This document shows positions 53,573-62,462 of a stretch of 64,000 nucleotides of DNA, in pieces. Source of the stretch: Castellaniella ginsengisoli. Lineage in GTDB: Bacteria > Pseudomonadota > Gammaproteobacteria > Burkholderiales > Burkholderiaceae_B. How positions within the stretch are numbered: position 1 is the first letter of the stretch; the number at the start of each line of letters is the position of its first letter. The translations under genes and the position numbers were made by a program. The notes under the pieces were generated by a model. The model ran no database searches. It saw only the letters and a program-made list of their open reading frames with translations, and was not told where the DNA came from. Where the stretch lies: the NCBI RefSeq assembly GCF_039523235.1, contig NZ_BAAAEX010000008.1; one strand, 5' to 3'.

Positions 53573-55692
53573 CAAAACTGGTAATTCATATTGAGCGTGA
53601 CGCTGCGCCCCGCGCCAAAGTAGCAGAACTCGAGCGAATTGCACGCGGCAACGTATTTCTTGTCGAAGACGTTCAGCACATTGAGTCTGGCGCTCAGGCC
53701 ATCGGCGCCCAGTGTCTTGAAATCATAGCCGAGGGCCAGATCGAACAGCGTGTAGGACGGCAGCGTATGCGTATTGGCCCGGTCGGACTGCACGCCCGCC
53801 ACATAACGCACCCCCGCCGCCGTACTCAGGCCGCGCAGACTGCCGCCATGCTGATAGGAAGCCCACAGGCTGGCCATGTGCTTGGGCGCGTACACGGCGC
53901 GGTTGCCTTCGTTGCCATCGTCGCTCTTGGTGTAGCGGATGTCGTTGTAGCTGTAGCTGGCCTGCAGGTTCAAGCGCTCGGCCAGCGCGACCTGGGCTTC
54001 GAGCTCCACCCCGCGCGAATGGATTTCGCCCACGGCGCGATACGGATCGGTCGGCTGCTCCTTGGTCGCCACGTTCTTCTGCCGGATGTCGTAAAGCGCG
54101 ATCGTGTAGAGATCGCGGCTGCCCGCGGGCTGATACTTGAGGCCGGCCTCCCACTGAGCGCCCTCCATCGGCTTGAGCAGATCGCCCCGCGCATCCGTGA
54201 AATTCGTCGGCGTAAAAGCCGTGGAATAGCTGACGTAGGGCGAAAACCCGTTTTCGAACGCATACATCAGCGCTGTCCGGCCACTGAACTGATGATCTTT
54301 CAGTTCGCTGACGGCGCTGCTGTCCAGATTGGTGCTGCGGATGTCGACCTCGTCAAAGCGGCCGCCCAGCGTCAGATGCCATTGCTTCCAGCGCATCAGA
54401 TCCTGTACGTAGACACCAAGCTGCTTGAGCTGATGCCGCTCTCTCAGCGGATCGTACATGGCCGTCGGCGATGCCCCATAGACCGGATCGAAGGCGTCGA
54501 TGTTGGGAAAGGCGCCCGAAGGCCAGCCCACATCGTTCTTGCGCCACTGATAATCCACGCCCGTCAGCAGCCGGTGCCCGACGGCGCCGGTATCGAACTG
54601 GAATTCCAACTGATTGTCGATGGCAAAAGCGCTCAGGTTTTCACTGCTGCCCGAATAGTAGCGGTAAAGCTCGGTAGGCGACGCCCAGCCGTAGGCATAG
54701 ACCTGGTTGAGCTCGACCTTGGATTTCAGGTATTGCGCGCTCTGGCGAAAGGTGGCGGCATCGCTGAAGCGATGCTCCAGCCCATAGGCCAGCAGCGTCT
54801 GGTCGCGCCGGTATTTTTCGTAATCGGACTCGCCCTCATAGAAAGAGCGGGAAATCGTCCGGCCCTCATGCGGCACGACAGTCCCCTCATAAGGCAGGCC
54901 CGAGTGATAACCGCCTTCGGGATCGCGCTGGACGTAGGCCATCAAATCCAGGGTCGTATCGGGCGTGATCTTCCAGGTAAGCGACGGCATGAGCGCATAG
55001 CGTTCTTCCTTGACATGATCGACCTGGGCATCGGCGCGTCGCACCTTGCCATCGAGCCGCCAGGCGACCCGGCCACCGGCCAGCGTGTCGTTGAGATCGA
55101 AAGCGCCATAGGCCTGGTGATCGGTGCCGACGCCAAGCTCCACCTCGCCGAAGGAATCGAACTCGGGCCGGCGAGTTTGCAAGGCCACAATGCCGCCGGG
55201 CGAGGACTGCCCATACAGCACCGAGGCCGGGCCGCGCACCACTTCCAGCCTGTCCAGAAACCACGGATCGATCACCAGGGAGCTATGCGAATTGGTGTCG
55301 CCCAGGATCTTCAGGCCGTTCAGATAGGTATTGCCCAGGCTGCCGTCGGAAAAACCGCGCATCACCACGTAATCGAAACGGTTGGATGCGCCGACCTGAT
55401 TACTGAAGACCCCGGCGGTATAAGCGGTGGCGCGCTGGACGCTGACGGCGCCTCGCGCCCGCATCTGTTCCTGCGTGACGACGGAAACCGACTGGGGCGT
55501 TTCGACGATGGGCGTCAGCAGCTTGGTCGCTCCCTGCTGGGCATTGACGGTGATGACATCCAGCGCCTGTGCGGACCGGGCCTCATCGCCGGCGGCGGGC
55601 TCGGCCATCGACTGGGCCTGTGACGCATGACCCAGGCCGGACGCCAGAAACGCGACGGCCAGGGCCAGCGGAGTTCTGCGAGGCTTCATCAT
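53572..55692 (-). CDS. TonB-dependent siderophore receptor (FhuA/FoxA type)
   Basis: The protein has 706 residues from ATGATG at 55692 with GGGAG upstream. It has a signal peptide at about 1-26, a TonB-box-like DVITV near 44-48, and a plug domain to about 190 (TPQSVSVVTQEQMRARGA, then LDRLEVVRGPASVLYGQSSPGGIV). A 22-strand barrel ends with the OMP signature LNMNYQF. It should import a hydroxamate-type ferric siderophore, given FhuF. A Fur-box-like site lies just upstream and an AraC regulator gene precedes it. Confidence 0.94.
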   Translation of the reverse strand: MMKPRRTPLALAVAFLASGLGHASQAQSMAEPAAGDEARSAQALDVITVNAQQGATKLLTPIVETPQSVSVVTQEQMRARGAVSVQRATAYTAGVFSNQVGASNRFDYVVMRGFSDGSLGNTYLNGLKILGDTNSHSSLVIDPWFLDRLEVVRGPASVLYGQSSPGGIVALQTRRPEFDSFGEVELGVGTDHQAYGAFDLNDTLAGGRVAWRLDGKVRRADAQVDHVKEERYALMPSLTWKITPDTTLDLMAYVQRDPEGGYHSGLPYEGTVVPHEGRTISRSFYEGESDYEKYRRDQTLLAYGLEHRFSDAATFRQSAQYLKSKVELNQVYAYGWASPTELYRYYSGSSENLSAFAIDNQLEFQFDTGAVGHRLLTGVDYQWRKNDVGWPSGAFPNIDAFDPVYGASPTAMYDPLRERHQLKQLGVYVQDLMRWKQWHLTLGGRFDEVDIRSTNLDSSAVSELKDHQFSGRTALMYAFENGFSPYVSYSTAFTPTNFTDARGDLLKPMEGAQWEAGLKYQPAGSRDLYTIALYDIRQKNVATKEQPTDPYRAVGEIHSRGVELEAQVALAERLNLQASYSYNDIRYTKSDDGNEGNRAVYAPKHMASLWASYQHGGSLRGLSTAAGVRYVAGVQSDRANTHTLPSYTLFDLALGYDFKTLGADGLSARLNVLNVFDKKYVAACNSLEFCYFGAGRSVTLNMNYQF

Positions 55693-55715
55693 GGTTCATT
55701 CTCCCAGAAAAACTC

Positions 55716-55734
55716 TTGATTAAGAATCATTATT
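55716..55734 (-). promoter_or_regulatory. Fur-box-like site before the siderophore receptor gene
   Basis: The AT-rich stretch around AATCATTAT (55725-55733) matches the right half of the classical 19-bp Fur consensus exactly and the left half only partly. It lies 24-42 bases upstream of the receptor start, where repression by Fur-Fe would block the promoter of the whole uptake operon. Confidence 0.6.
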
Positions 55735-55802
55735 GTTATTATTTGTTCTTTCTGGCGGGTATGACAGATGATCAATCTTGTATGCGCAGCGACAAAATGC
55801 GA

Positions 55803-56756
55803 TCAGTTCAAGCTGCTGGGCGCCATGCCGTAGTGCTTGCGGAAGGCCGTGGCGAAATTGGTGGTGTGGCGATAGCCACTGAGATGAGCGGCCTGCTGGA
55901 CCGAATACCCCTGCAGCAGATATCGGCGCGCCAGTTCGAGGCGGCGGCAACGCTGGTACGCCTGGACCGGCATGCCAAACATCTGGCGGAACTTGCTGCG
56001 AAAGCTGCTGGTGCTCATGGCCGCCTGTTCGGCCAGTTGCTGCACCGAATACTCTTGATCGGGCGCGCAGTCGAGTTGCCGGCGTATTTTTTCAAGCCGC
56101 GCCCGTTCTGCGGGGGCCAACCCCGGTGCGCGGCTGGCCGACGCGTCGTCCAGGCCATGCGCCAGCAACTGCAGCATCATCCCTTCCATCAACAGCCGCT
56201 GCTGCAAAGGCCCCATCGGCCGCGCAGTCTGCCAGTGCAGCAAGGACTGATAGAGCGGCCCCGGAACCTGCCACAGGCGGGCGGACGGACTGGCCGGATG
56301 GGGGAAGCCCGCCTGCAGCCAGGCCGGCATGTCGGGCGCCGCCGGATCGGTGTTCAGAGCGATCGTCAGGGTATGGAGATGCTGGCCGGACGCATGGGCG
56401 GCATGCAGCGCCGTCTGTGCATCGAGGTGCGTGATGATGGCCATGCCGGCACCCGCCGCATGCTGCCGCCCCGCAATCGACAGCCTCACGCAGCCTTCGA
56501 GCACGACGAGCAGGAAAAAGGCGGTGTTGCGAGTGGATAGCGTTTCGTAGGGCCGCAACACTTCCAGGCGGGAATGGGTGAGGTACAGGCCGCACGAGAG
56601 CGGCAGTTCTTCGACCCTGCCGCGCAGCACGGCGGCGCCGCCCTGTCTCAGGGGCAGGCTGGGGAAACAATAGTCGATGCCGAAGCGGTCGCCGAAATCG
56701 CGCAGATCAGCGACGGACAGCGATTGCAGCGCGGTGGGGGATGCGGTGATATCCAT
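55803..56756 (-). CDS. AraC-family regulator of the siderophore uptake cluster
   Basis: The protein has 317 residues. The C-terminal ~100 residues form two helix-turn-helix units (YSVQQLAEQAAMSTSSFRSKFRQMFG, then YSVQQAAHLSGYRHTTNFATAFRKHYG), typical of PchR/AlcR/YbtA-like activators that sense ferric siderophore. The N-terminal domain (~1-210) is an effector domain without clear metal motifs. It is 110 bases upstream of the receptor gene on the same strand, so it likely activates that operon when the cognate siderophore is present. Confidence 0.9.
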   Translation of the reverse strand: MDITASPTALQSLSVADLRDFGDRFGIDYCFPSLPLRQGGAAVLRGRVEELPLSCGLYLTHSRLEVLRPYETLSTRNTAFFLLVVLEGCVRLSIAGRQHAAGAGMAIITHLDAQTALHAAHASGQHLHTLTIALNTDPAAPDMPAWLQAGFPHPASPSARLWQVPGPLYQSLLHWQTARPMGPLQQRLLMEGMMLQLLAHGLDDASASRAPGLAPAERARLEKIRRQLDCAPDQEYSVQQLAEQAAMSTSSFRSKFRQMFGMPVQAYQRCRRLELARRYLLQGYSVQQAAHLSGYRHTTNFATAFRKHYGMAPSSLN

Positions 56757-56808
56757 CAGGACATATCATGATTGCAGGCACATGATAACCGAAGCCATCC
56801 GGCGGCAC

Positions 56809-57240
56809 TCAGCCCAGGTGCGTATTGCGCGCCGGCCCTTCCGCCGTTTCCATGCGCGCCAGACCCTGCACGATGCCGCAGGCGTCGACCGCCTGCTCGG
56901 TGCGGCATTGCTCCCGCAAGCCGACCAGTTGCCGCTGCAGATCGCGCAATTCGCGCAGGCGCACGCCGACGTGCTCGATGTGCTCATCCAGCAGATGATT
57001 GATCGCGCCGCAGTCGCGGGCGGGATGGTCGATCATGCCCAGCAGCGCGCGGATCTCGTCGTGGGCCATGTCCAGCCCCCGGCAATTGCGGATGAAGCGC
57101 AGACGCTCCAGGTGCGCCGGGCCATACTGCCGGTAATTGCCCCCGCTGCGGGCCGGCTCGGGCAGCAGGCCGGCTTTTTCGTAGAAGCGGACGGTCTCGG
57201 TGGAACACCGGGCGGCGCGGGCCAGCTCACCGATTTTCAT
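56809..57240 (-). CDS. cadR: MerR-family Cd(II)/Pb(II)-responsive regulator CadR
   Basis: The protein has 143 residues from the ATG at 57240 with GGAGG upstream; a longer frame to 57333 runs through the promoter. The MerR helix-turn-helix begins MKIGELARAARCSTETVRFYEKAGLL. Cysteines at 77, 112 and 121 fit the metal-binding set of CadR/PbrR proteins (DCGAIN near 77, REQC and DACG). There is no long His tail as in some CadR. It is divergent from cadA across a perfect MerR-type dyad. Confidence 0.92.
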   Translation of the reverse strand: MKIGELARAARCSTETVRFYEKAGLLPEPARSGGNYRQYGPAHLERLRFIRNCRGLDMAHDEIRALLGMIDHPARDCGAINHLLDEHIEHVGVRLRELRDLQRQLVGLREQCRTEQAVDACGIVQGLARMETAEGPARNTHLG

Positions 57241-57269
57241 GCGGAATCCTCCCGGGATGAACAGCAGGC

Positions 57270-57300
57270 TTGACCTTGTAGTCACTACAAGGTGTGTACT
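57270..57300 (+). promoter_or_regulatory. cadA promoter with MerR-type dyad (CadR operator)
   Basis: The perfect dyad ACCTTGTAG-TCA-CTACAAGGT (57273-57293) sits between a -35 TTGACC (57270-57275) and a -10-like TGTACT (57295-57300). The spacer is 19 bases, the over-long spacing that MerR-family activators correct by DNA distortion. Confidence 0.85.
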
Positions 57301-57331
57301 GCCATCATAGTCCGCCGTCCAGGAATCCGCC

Positions 57332-59263
57332 ATGCCGCACCCGCACTGCCACGCCCCTCATGCAAACCCCGCCGCCGGCCCGGGGCAGGACATCGGCTGC
57401 TGCCATGGGCACGCCTCCGCTTCCTGGTGGCCGCTGGCGGCCTCCGGCGCCGCTGCGCTGGCGGCCGAAGCCGCCCACTGGGCCGAGGCGCCCTGGGCCT
57501 TCTCCGCCGTCCTGGCGCTGCTGGCCATCGCGGGCTGCGGTCTGGACACCTACCGCAAAGGCTGGGCCGCGCTGTGCCGGGGCAAGATGGACATCGACGC
57601 CCTGATGAGCATCGCCGTCACCGGCGCCCTGATCCTGGGCCAATGGGCCGAGGCGGCCATGGTGATGGTGCTGTTCACCCTGGCCGAGCGCATCGAGGCG
57701 CGCTCTCTGGACCACGCCCGCCAGGCCGTGCAGGGCTTGATGCAGCTTGCGCCGGAACGCGCCCTGGTCCGCCAGGCCGGGGGCGGCTGGCGCGATGTCC
57801 CCGCGCGCGACGTCGCCCTGGGCGCCCTGGTGCGCGCCCGCCCGGGCGAACGCATCGCACTGGACGGCCAGATCGAGTCCGGCCGCTCGGCCGTGGACCA
57901 GTCCCCCATCACCGGGGAAAGCCTGCCGGTGGACAAAGCGGCGGGCGACCCGGTCTACGCCGGCACCATCAACGGCACAGGCGAACTGGAATACCGCGTC
58001 CTGGCGGCCGCCGGAGACTCGACGCTGGCGCGCATCATCCGGGCCATCGAATCGGCGCGTTCGGCGCGTGCGCCCACGCAGCGCTTCGTCGACCGCTTCG
58101 CCCGGATCTACACGCCGCTGGTGGTGCTGCTGGCCGCAGCCATCGCCGTGCTGCCGCCCTTGCTGGGCCTGGGCGGCTGGCACGAATGGGTCTACAAGGC
58201 CCTGGTCCTGCTGGTGATCGCCTGCCCCTGCGCCCTGGTGATCTCGACGCCGGTGACCATCGTCAGCGGCCTCGCGGCCGCGGCCCGCCACGGCGTTCTG
58301 GTCAAGGGCGGCGTCCATCTGGAACAAGGCCGCCGCTTGCGCTGGATCGCCCTGGACAAGACCGGCACCGTCACGCGCGGCCAACCCTCCCTGACCGACG
58401 CGGCGATGCTGGACGAGACCGATCCCGACCGCAGCCACGCCCTGGCCGCCGCCCTGGCGGCCCGCTCCGATCACCCTGTCTCCCGCGCCGTGGCGCAGGG
58501 CCTGGAGGCCGGGCCCGCCTTGCCGGTCGAGGCCTTCGAGGCGCTGCCCGGACGCGGCTCGCGCGGCCTGGTCCACGGCCGCACGCACCTGCTGGGCAAC
58601 CACCGGCTGATCCACGAGAACGGCCTGTGCACGCCCATGCTGGAAGCCCGCCTGGAGGCTCTGGAGCGCCAAGGCAAGACTGTCGTCCTGCTGGCCGATG
58701 ATCGCCGGGTGCTGGCCCTCTACGCCGTCGCCGACACGGTGAAGCCCGACAGCGCCGCCGCCATCGAAGCCCTGCACGGGCTGGGCGTGCGCACCGCCAT
58801 GCTGTCGGGCGACAATCCCCACACCGTCTCGGCCATCGCCGCCCAGGTGGGCATCGACCGGGCCGAAGGCGGCCTGCTGCCCGCGGACAAACTGCGCATC
58901 GTCGGCGGCCTGGCGGGCCCGGGCGCCGCTGTGGGCATGGTGGGCGACGGCATCAACGATGCCCCCGCGCTGGCGCGCGCCGACATCGGCTTCGCCATGG
59001 GCGCCATGGGCGCGGACGCGGCCATCGAGACCGCCGACGTCGCCCTGATGGACGACGATCTGCGCAAGATCCCCTGGTTCATCCGCCTGTCGCGCGCCAC
59101 CCACCGGATTCTGGTGCAGAACATCGCCCTCGCCCTGGGCATTAAACTCGCATTCGTGGCCCTGACGCTGGCCGGCCTGGGCACCTTGTGGATGGCGGTA
59201 TTCGCCGATGTGGGCGCCAGCCTGCTGGTGGTGGGCAACGGCCTGCGGCTGCTGCGGCGCTGA
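57332..59263 (+). CDS. cadA: Heavy-metal P1B-type ATPase (Cd/Zn/Pb exporter, CadA/ZntA-like)
   Basis: The protein has 643 residues. Key motifs are CPC in IACPCALVIS (near residue 297) for the transmembrane metal site, DKTGT near 341 for phosphorylation, TGES for dephosphorylation and GDGINDAP near 537. The CPC plus partner CadR suggest Cd/Zn/Pb export from the cytoplasm. The N-terminus lacks a CxxC HMA domain and instead starts with a short His/Cys-rich tail (MPHPHCHAPH, then CCHGHA). This may replace it as a metal gate. Confidence 0.94.
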   Translation: MPHPHCHAPHANPAAGPGQDIGCCHGHASASWWPLAASGAAALAAEAAHWAEAPWAFSAVLALLAIAGCGLDTYRKGWAALCRGKMDIDALMSIAVTGALILGQWAEAAMVMVLFTLAERIEARSLDHARQAVQGLMQLAPERALVRQAGGGWRDVPARDVALGALVRARPGERIALDGQIESGRSAVDQSPITGESLPVDKAAGDPVYAGTINGTGELEYRVLAAAGDSTLARIIRAIESARSARAPTQRFVDRFARIYTPLVVLLAAAIAVLPPLLGLGGWHEWVYKALVLLVIACPCALVISTPVTIVSGLAAAARHGVLVKGGVHLEQGRRLRWIALDKTGTVTRGQPSLTDAAMLDETDPDRSHALAAALAARSDHPVSRAVAQGLEAGPALPVEAFEALPGRGSRGLVHGRTHLLGNHRLIHENGLCTPMLEARLEALERQGKTVVLLADDRRVLALYAVADTVKPDSAAAIEALHGLGVRTAMLSGDNPHTVSAIAAQVGIDRAEGGLLPADKLRIVGGLAGPGAAVGMVGDGINDAPALARADIGFAMGAMGADAAIETADVALMDDDLRKIPWFIRLSRATHRILVQNIALALGIKLAFVALTLAGLGTLWMAVFADVGASLLVVGNGLRLLRR

Positions 59264-59304
59264 ACCGGGCCGAACCCGACCCCCACCCCGCATTGGACGA
59301 CGCC

Positions 59305-60267
59305 ATGGGAACCGATACGCAATCGAATGGACTGAACCGGCCGCTTCTCGACCCGGATCTCTTGAAGGCATTCACCACGGTGGTGGATTGCGGCAGCTTC
59401 ACCGCCGCGGCCGAGCGGCTGCATTCCACCCAGCCCACCATCAGCCAGAAGATCCGCCGCCTGGAAGATCAGCTCGGCCACCGCCTGCTGGACCGCAATG
59501 GCCGCGAGGTCACGCCGACCGATGCGGGCCAGGCCCTGCTCGGCCAGGCCCGCCACCTGCTGGCGCTCAACGACCAGATCCTGGACGTGATGGCGGGCGC
59601 GGCGGCCGCCTCGACCGTGCGGCTGGGCGTGCCGGAGGACTTCGTCGCCAACCGGGTGGCGCAGGTTCTCGCCGATTTCAGCCGGCGCCACCCCCGGGTC
59701 AAGCTGGAAATCACCAGCGGCCTGTGTTCCGACCTGCTCGACCGCTACGACCGGGGAGAACAGGACCTGATCCTGGTGAAGCAGCGCCGTCACAGCCGCA
59801 CGGCCGTCGACTGCTGGCCGGAAACCCTGGCCTGGATCGACAGCGCGCGGCATCCCGGCTTCCGGTCCGACCCGGTGCCGCTGGTGACGTTTCCGCCCCG
59901 GGGCCTGTACCGCGAGGACATTATCCGCGCCATCGAGGCCATGGGCCGGCGCTGGCGCATCGCCTACACCTGCTCCAGCCTGAACGGCATCCAGCACGCC
60001 GTGGCGGCCGGCCTGGGCATCAGCCTGCTGCCTTTGCGCACCGTCACCTCCGACCATGCCCTCCTGGGCGCCCGGGAAGGCCTGCCCGCCATCGACGATT
60101 ACGAGATCGCCCTGTTCCACCGGGCGACGGCGGACGCCGCGATCCTGGCTCTGGCGCAAGCCCTGACGGGCCTGCTGGCCGAAGAAGCGCCGCCGGGCGC
60201 CGGCCGGCCGCGGGCGGCGGGGCTCAGCGCCCCAGATCGCCCAGCGTCAGGGGCGCGTGGCGGTTGA
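59305..60267 (+). CDS. LysR-family transcriptional regulator
   Basis: The protein has 320 residues from the ATG at 59305; an earlier in-frame ATG at 59188 falls inside cadA. The N-terminal HTH is LLKAFTTVVDCGSFTAAAERLHSTQPTISQKIRRLEDQLG (residues ~16-55), followed by the linker helix and a periplasmic-binding-like effector domain starting near STVRLGVPEDFV. Its 3' end overlaps that of the convergent ureidoglycine aminohydrolase gene by 44 bases. Regulation of that gene is suggested by neighbourhood only. Confidence 0.9.
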   Translation: MGTDTQSNGLNRPLLDPDLLKAFTTVVDCGSFTAAAERLHSTQPTISQKIRRLEDQLGHRLLDRNGREVTPTDAGQALLGQARHLLALNDQILDVMAGAAAASTVRLGVPEDFVANRVAQVLADFSRRHPRVKLEITSGLCSDLLDRYDRGEQDLILVKQRRHSRTAVDCWPETLAWIDSARHPGFRSDPVPLVTFPPRGLYREDIIRAIEAMGRRWRIAYTCSSLNGIQHAVAAGLGISLLPLRTVTSDHALLGAREGLPAIDDYEIALFHRATADAAILALAQALTGLLAEEAPPGAGRPRAAGLSAPDRPASGARGG

Positions 60268-61060
60268 CGTCCTTGTACAGCAGGTAGCGGAAAGGCGCGG
60301 GACCGCCCGCATAGCAGGCCTGCGGGCAGAAGGCGCGCAGCCACATGAAGTCGCCCGCCTGGACTTCGACCCAGTCCTGGTTGAGCCGGTACACCGCCTG
60401 GCCCTCCAGCACGTACAGGCCATGTTCCATCACATGAGTCTCGGCAAACGGAATGATGCCGCCGGGCAGGAAGGTGACGATGTTCACGTGCATGTCGTGG
60501 CGCATGTCGGCCATGTCCACGAACCGCGTCGTCACCCAGCGGCCCTCGGTGCCCGGCATCGGAATGGGCTCGATGTCCTGCTCGTTGGTGACGAAAGCCT
60601 CCGGGTGCGGCACGCCGTCCACGGCCTGGTAGCGTTTGCGGATCCAGTGAAAGCGGGCCGCAGCCGCGCTGCGATTGCGCAACGCCCAGTCGGAAGCCGG
60701 CGGAATGAACGCATAGCCGCCCGGCTTGAGGACGTGCCGGCCGCCGGCCAGGGTCAGTTCGATCTCGCCCTCGACGACGAACAGCACGCCTTCGGCCCGG
60801 GGATCCTGCTCGGGCCGGTCGCTGCCGCCTCCGGCCTCGACCTCGACGATGTACTGGGAAAAGGTTTCGGCAAAACCGGTCAGGGGCCGCGCCAGCACCC
60901 ACAGGCGGGTCTTGTCCCAGAACGGCAGGTGGCTGGTGACGATGTCGCGCAGCACCCCCTTGGGGATGACCGCATACGCCTCGGTGAACATCGCGCGGTC
61001 GGTCAGCAGGTCGGTCTGCGGGGGATGGCCGCCCTGCGGCGCGTAATAGGTTCTGGACAT
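60224..61060 (-). CDS. allE: (S)-ureidoglycine aminohydrolase AllE
   Basis: The enzyme releases ammonia from (S)-ureidoglycine to give (S)-ureidoglycolate in allantoin (purine) breakdown. It has 278 residues from the ATG at 61060 with GGAGT upstream. It is a bicupin: the first cupin holds LFVVEGEIELTLAGGRHVLKPGGYAFIPP and the catalytic second cupin FAETHVMEHGLYVLEGQAVY, carrying the Mn ligand Glu/His set. QACYAGG lies near the end. No other allantoin genes are in the window, so it is either an outlier of a distant cluster or works with enzymes encoded elsewhere. Confidence 0.9.
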   Translation of the reverse strand: MSRTYYAPQGGHPPQTDLLTDRAMFTEAYAVIPKGVLRDIVTSHLPFWDKTRLWVLARPLTGFAETFSQYIVEVEAGGGSDRPEQDPRAEGVLFVVEGEIELTLAGGRHVLKPGGYAFIPPASDWALRNRSAAAARFHWIRKRYQAVDGVPHPEAFVTNEQDIEPIPMPGTEGRWVTTRFVDMADMRHDMHVNIVTFLPGGIIPFAETHVMEHGLYVLEGQAVYRLNQDWVEVQAGDFMWLRAFCPQACYAGGPAPFRYLLYKDVNRHAPLTLGDLGR

Positions 61061-61159
61061 GGGCAACTCCGTGTGGTGCGGCCCCGGATGCGGGACCGTG
61101 GATGAAGGATCGGGAAGCAATGCCCTACCTTAACGAGTGCCCGCAATATTTACCAATTA

Positions 61160-61180
61160 AATGATTGGATTAAGATCATT
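61160..61180. promoter_or_regulatory. Inverted repeat upstream of allE, possible regulator site
   Basis: AATGAT-N9-ATCATT lies about 100 bases before the allE start, inside an AT-rich patch of an otherwise GC-rich gap. It could be an operator (for example for the LysR protein at 59.3 kb), but the half-sites do not show a classic T-N11-A core. Confidence 0.3.
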
Positions 61181-61259
61181 CATTTTCTGAATGTCTTGCG
61201 CAAGCCCGCAGGCCGCACGGCGGCACGCCCCGGGACGGCCGCCGCACGCGCCTGACGGC

Positions 61260-62447
61260 TCAGCGCCCCCGCGCCTGCAAGGCGGCGACGGCGGGCAGCG
61301 TCTTGCCTTCCAGGAATTCCAGGAAAGCCCCGCCGCCCGTCGAGATGTAGCCGACCCGGTCGGTGATGCCGAACTTCGCAATGGCCGCCAGGGTGTCGCC
61401 GCCGCCCGCGATGGAAAACCCATCGGAATCCGCAATGGCCTGGGCGATCGCCCGGGTGCCGTCCGCAAAGGCCTCGAACTCGAAGACCCCGACCGGGCCG
61501 TTCCAGACGATGGTGCCCGCCTTGCGCAATTGCTCCGCCAGCGCGGCGGCGGTGCGCGGCCCGATATCCAGGATCAGGTCGTCGGGCCCGACCTCGGCGG
61601 CATCCTTCACGATGGCCGGAGCGTCGGCGGCAAACGTCGTCGCCACCACCACGTCCACCGGGATCGGGACTTCGACGCCGCGCGCGCGCATGGCGGCCAT
61701 GACGGCCTTGGCCTGGTCGACCTGATCCGGTTCGGCCAGCGACTTGCCGATGGGCAAGCCCGCGGCCAGCATGAAGGTATTGGCAATCCCGCCGCCCACG
61801 ATCAACTGATCGACCTTGTCGGCCAGCGATTGCAGGATGGACAGCTTGGTGGAGACTTTCGAGCCGCCGACGATGGCCACCATGGGGCGGCGGGGAGCGT
61901 GCAGCGCCCGCCCCAGGGCGTCGAGTTCGGCCTCCAGCAGAGGGCCGGCGCAGGCGAGCGGCGCGTGGCGGGCGATGCCCTCGGTCGTCGCTTCGGCGCG
62001 GTGCGCCGTGCCGAAGGCGTCGTTGACGTAGACATCGCACAGCGCGGCCATGCGGCGCGCCAGCTCTGGATCGTTCTTTTTTTCGCCGGGATTGCAGCGG
62101 CAGTTCTCCAGCAGCACGACTTCGCCGGGAGCCACGTCCACGCCGTCGACCCAGCCGGCCGCCAACCGCACCGGCCGGCCCAGCAGTTCGGCCAGGCGCT
62201 CGGCCACGGGCCGCAGCGTGTCGTCCGGACCGACCGTGCCTTCCTTGGGGCGGCCCAGGTGCGACGTCACCATCACGGCGGCGCCCGCGTCCAGCGCCAG
62301 CCGGATCGCCGGCACCGACGCCCGGATGCGGGTGTCCTCGGTGATGCGCCCCTGGTCCAGCGGCACGTTCAGGTCGGAGCGGATGAAGACGCGCTTGCCC
62401 GCCAGGGCGCCGGCCTGCGCCAGGCCGGAAAGAGTCTGTATGGTCAT
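61260..62447 (-). CDS. pgk: Phosphoglycerate kinase
   Basis: This is the glycolytic/gluconeogenic kinase that interconverts 1,3-bisphosphoglycerate and 3-phosphoglycerate. It has 395 residues. Landmarks are GKRVFIRSDLNVPLDQG near the N-terminus, VMVTSHLGRPKEG, ILDIGPRTAAAL and VWNGPVGVFEFEAF, with GGGDTLAAIAKFG for nucleotide binding. It follows gap by 15 bases in a tkt-gap-pgk order typical of Burkholderiales. Confidence 0.97.
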   Translation of the reverse strand: MTIQTLSGLAQAGALAGKRVFIRSDLNVPLDQGRITEDTRIRASVPAIRLALDAGAAVMVTSHLGRPKEGTVGPDDTLRPVAERLAELLGRPVRLAAGWVDGVDVAPGEVVLLENCRCNPGEKKNDPELARRMAALCDVYVNDAFGTAHRAEATTEGIARHAPLACAGPLLEAELDALGRALHAPRRPMVAIVGGSKVSTKLSILQSLADKVDQLIVGGGIANTFMLAAGLPIGKSLAEPDQVDQAKAVMAAMRARGVEVPIPVDVVVATTFAADAPAIVKDAAEVGPDDLILDIGPRTAAALAEQLRKAGTIVWNGPVGVFEFEAFADGTRAIAQAIADSDGFSIAGGGDTLAAIAKFGITDRVGYISTGGGAFLEFLEGKTLPAVAALQARGR

Positions 62448-62462
62448 TTCGCGCCGGATGCC

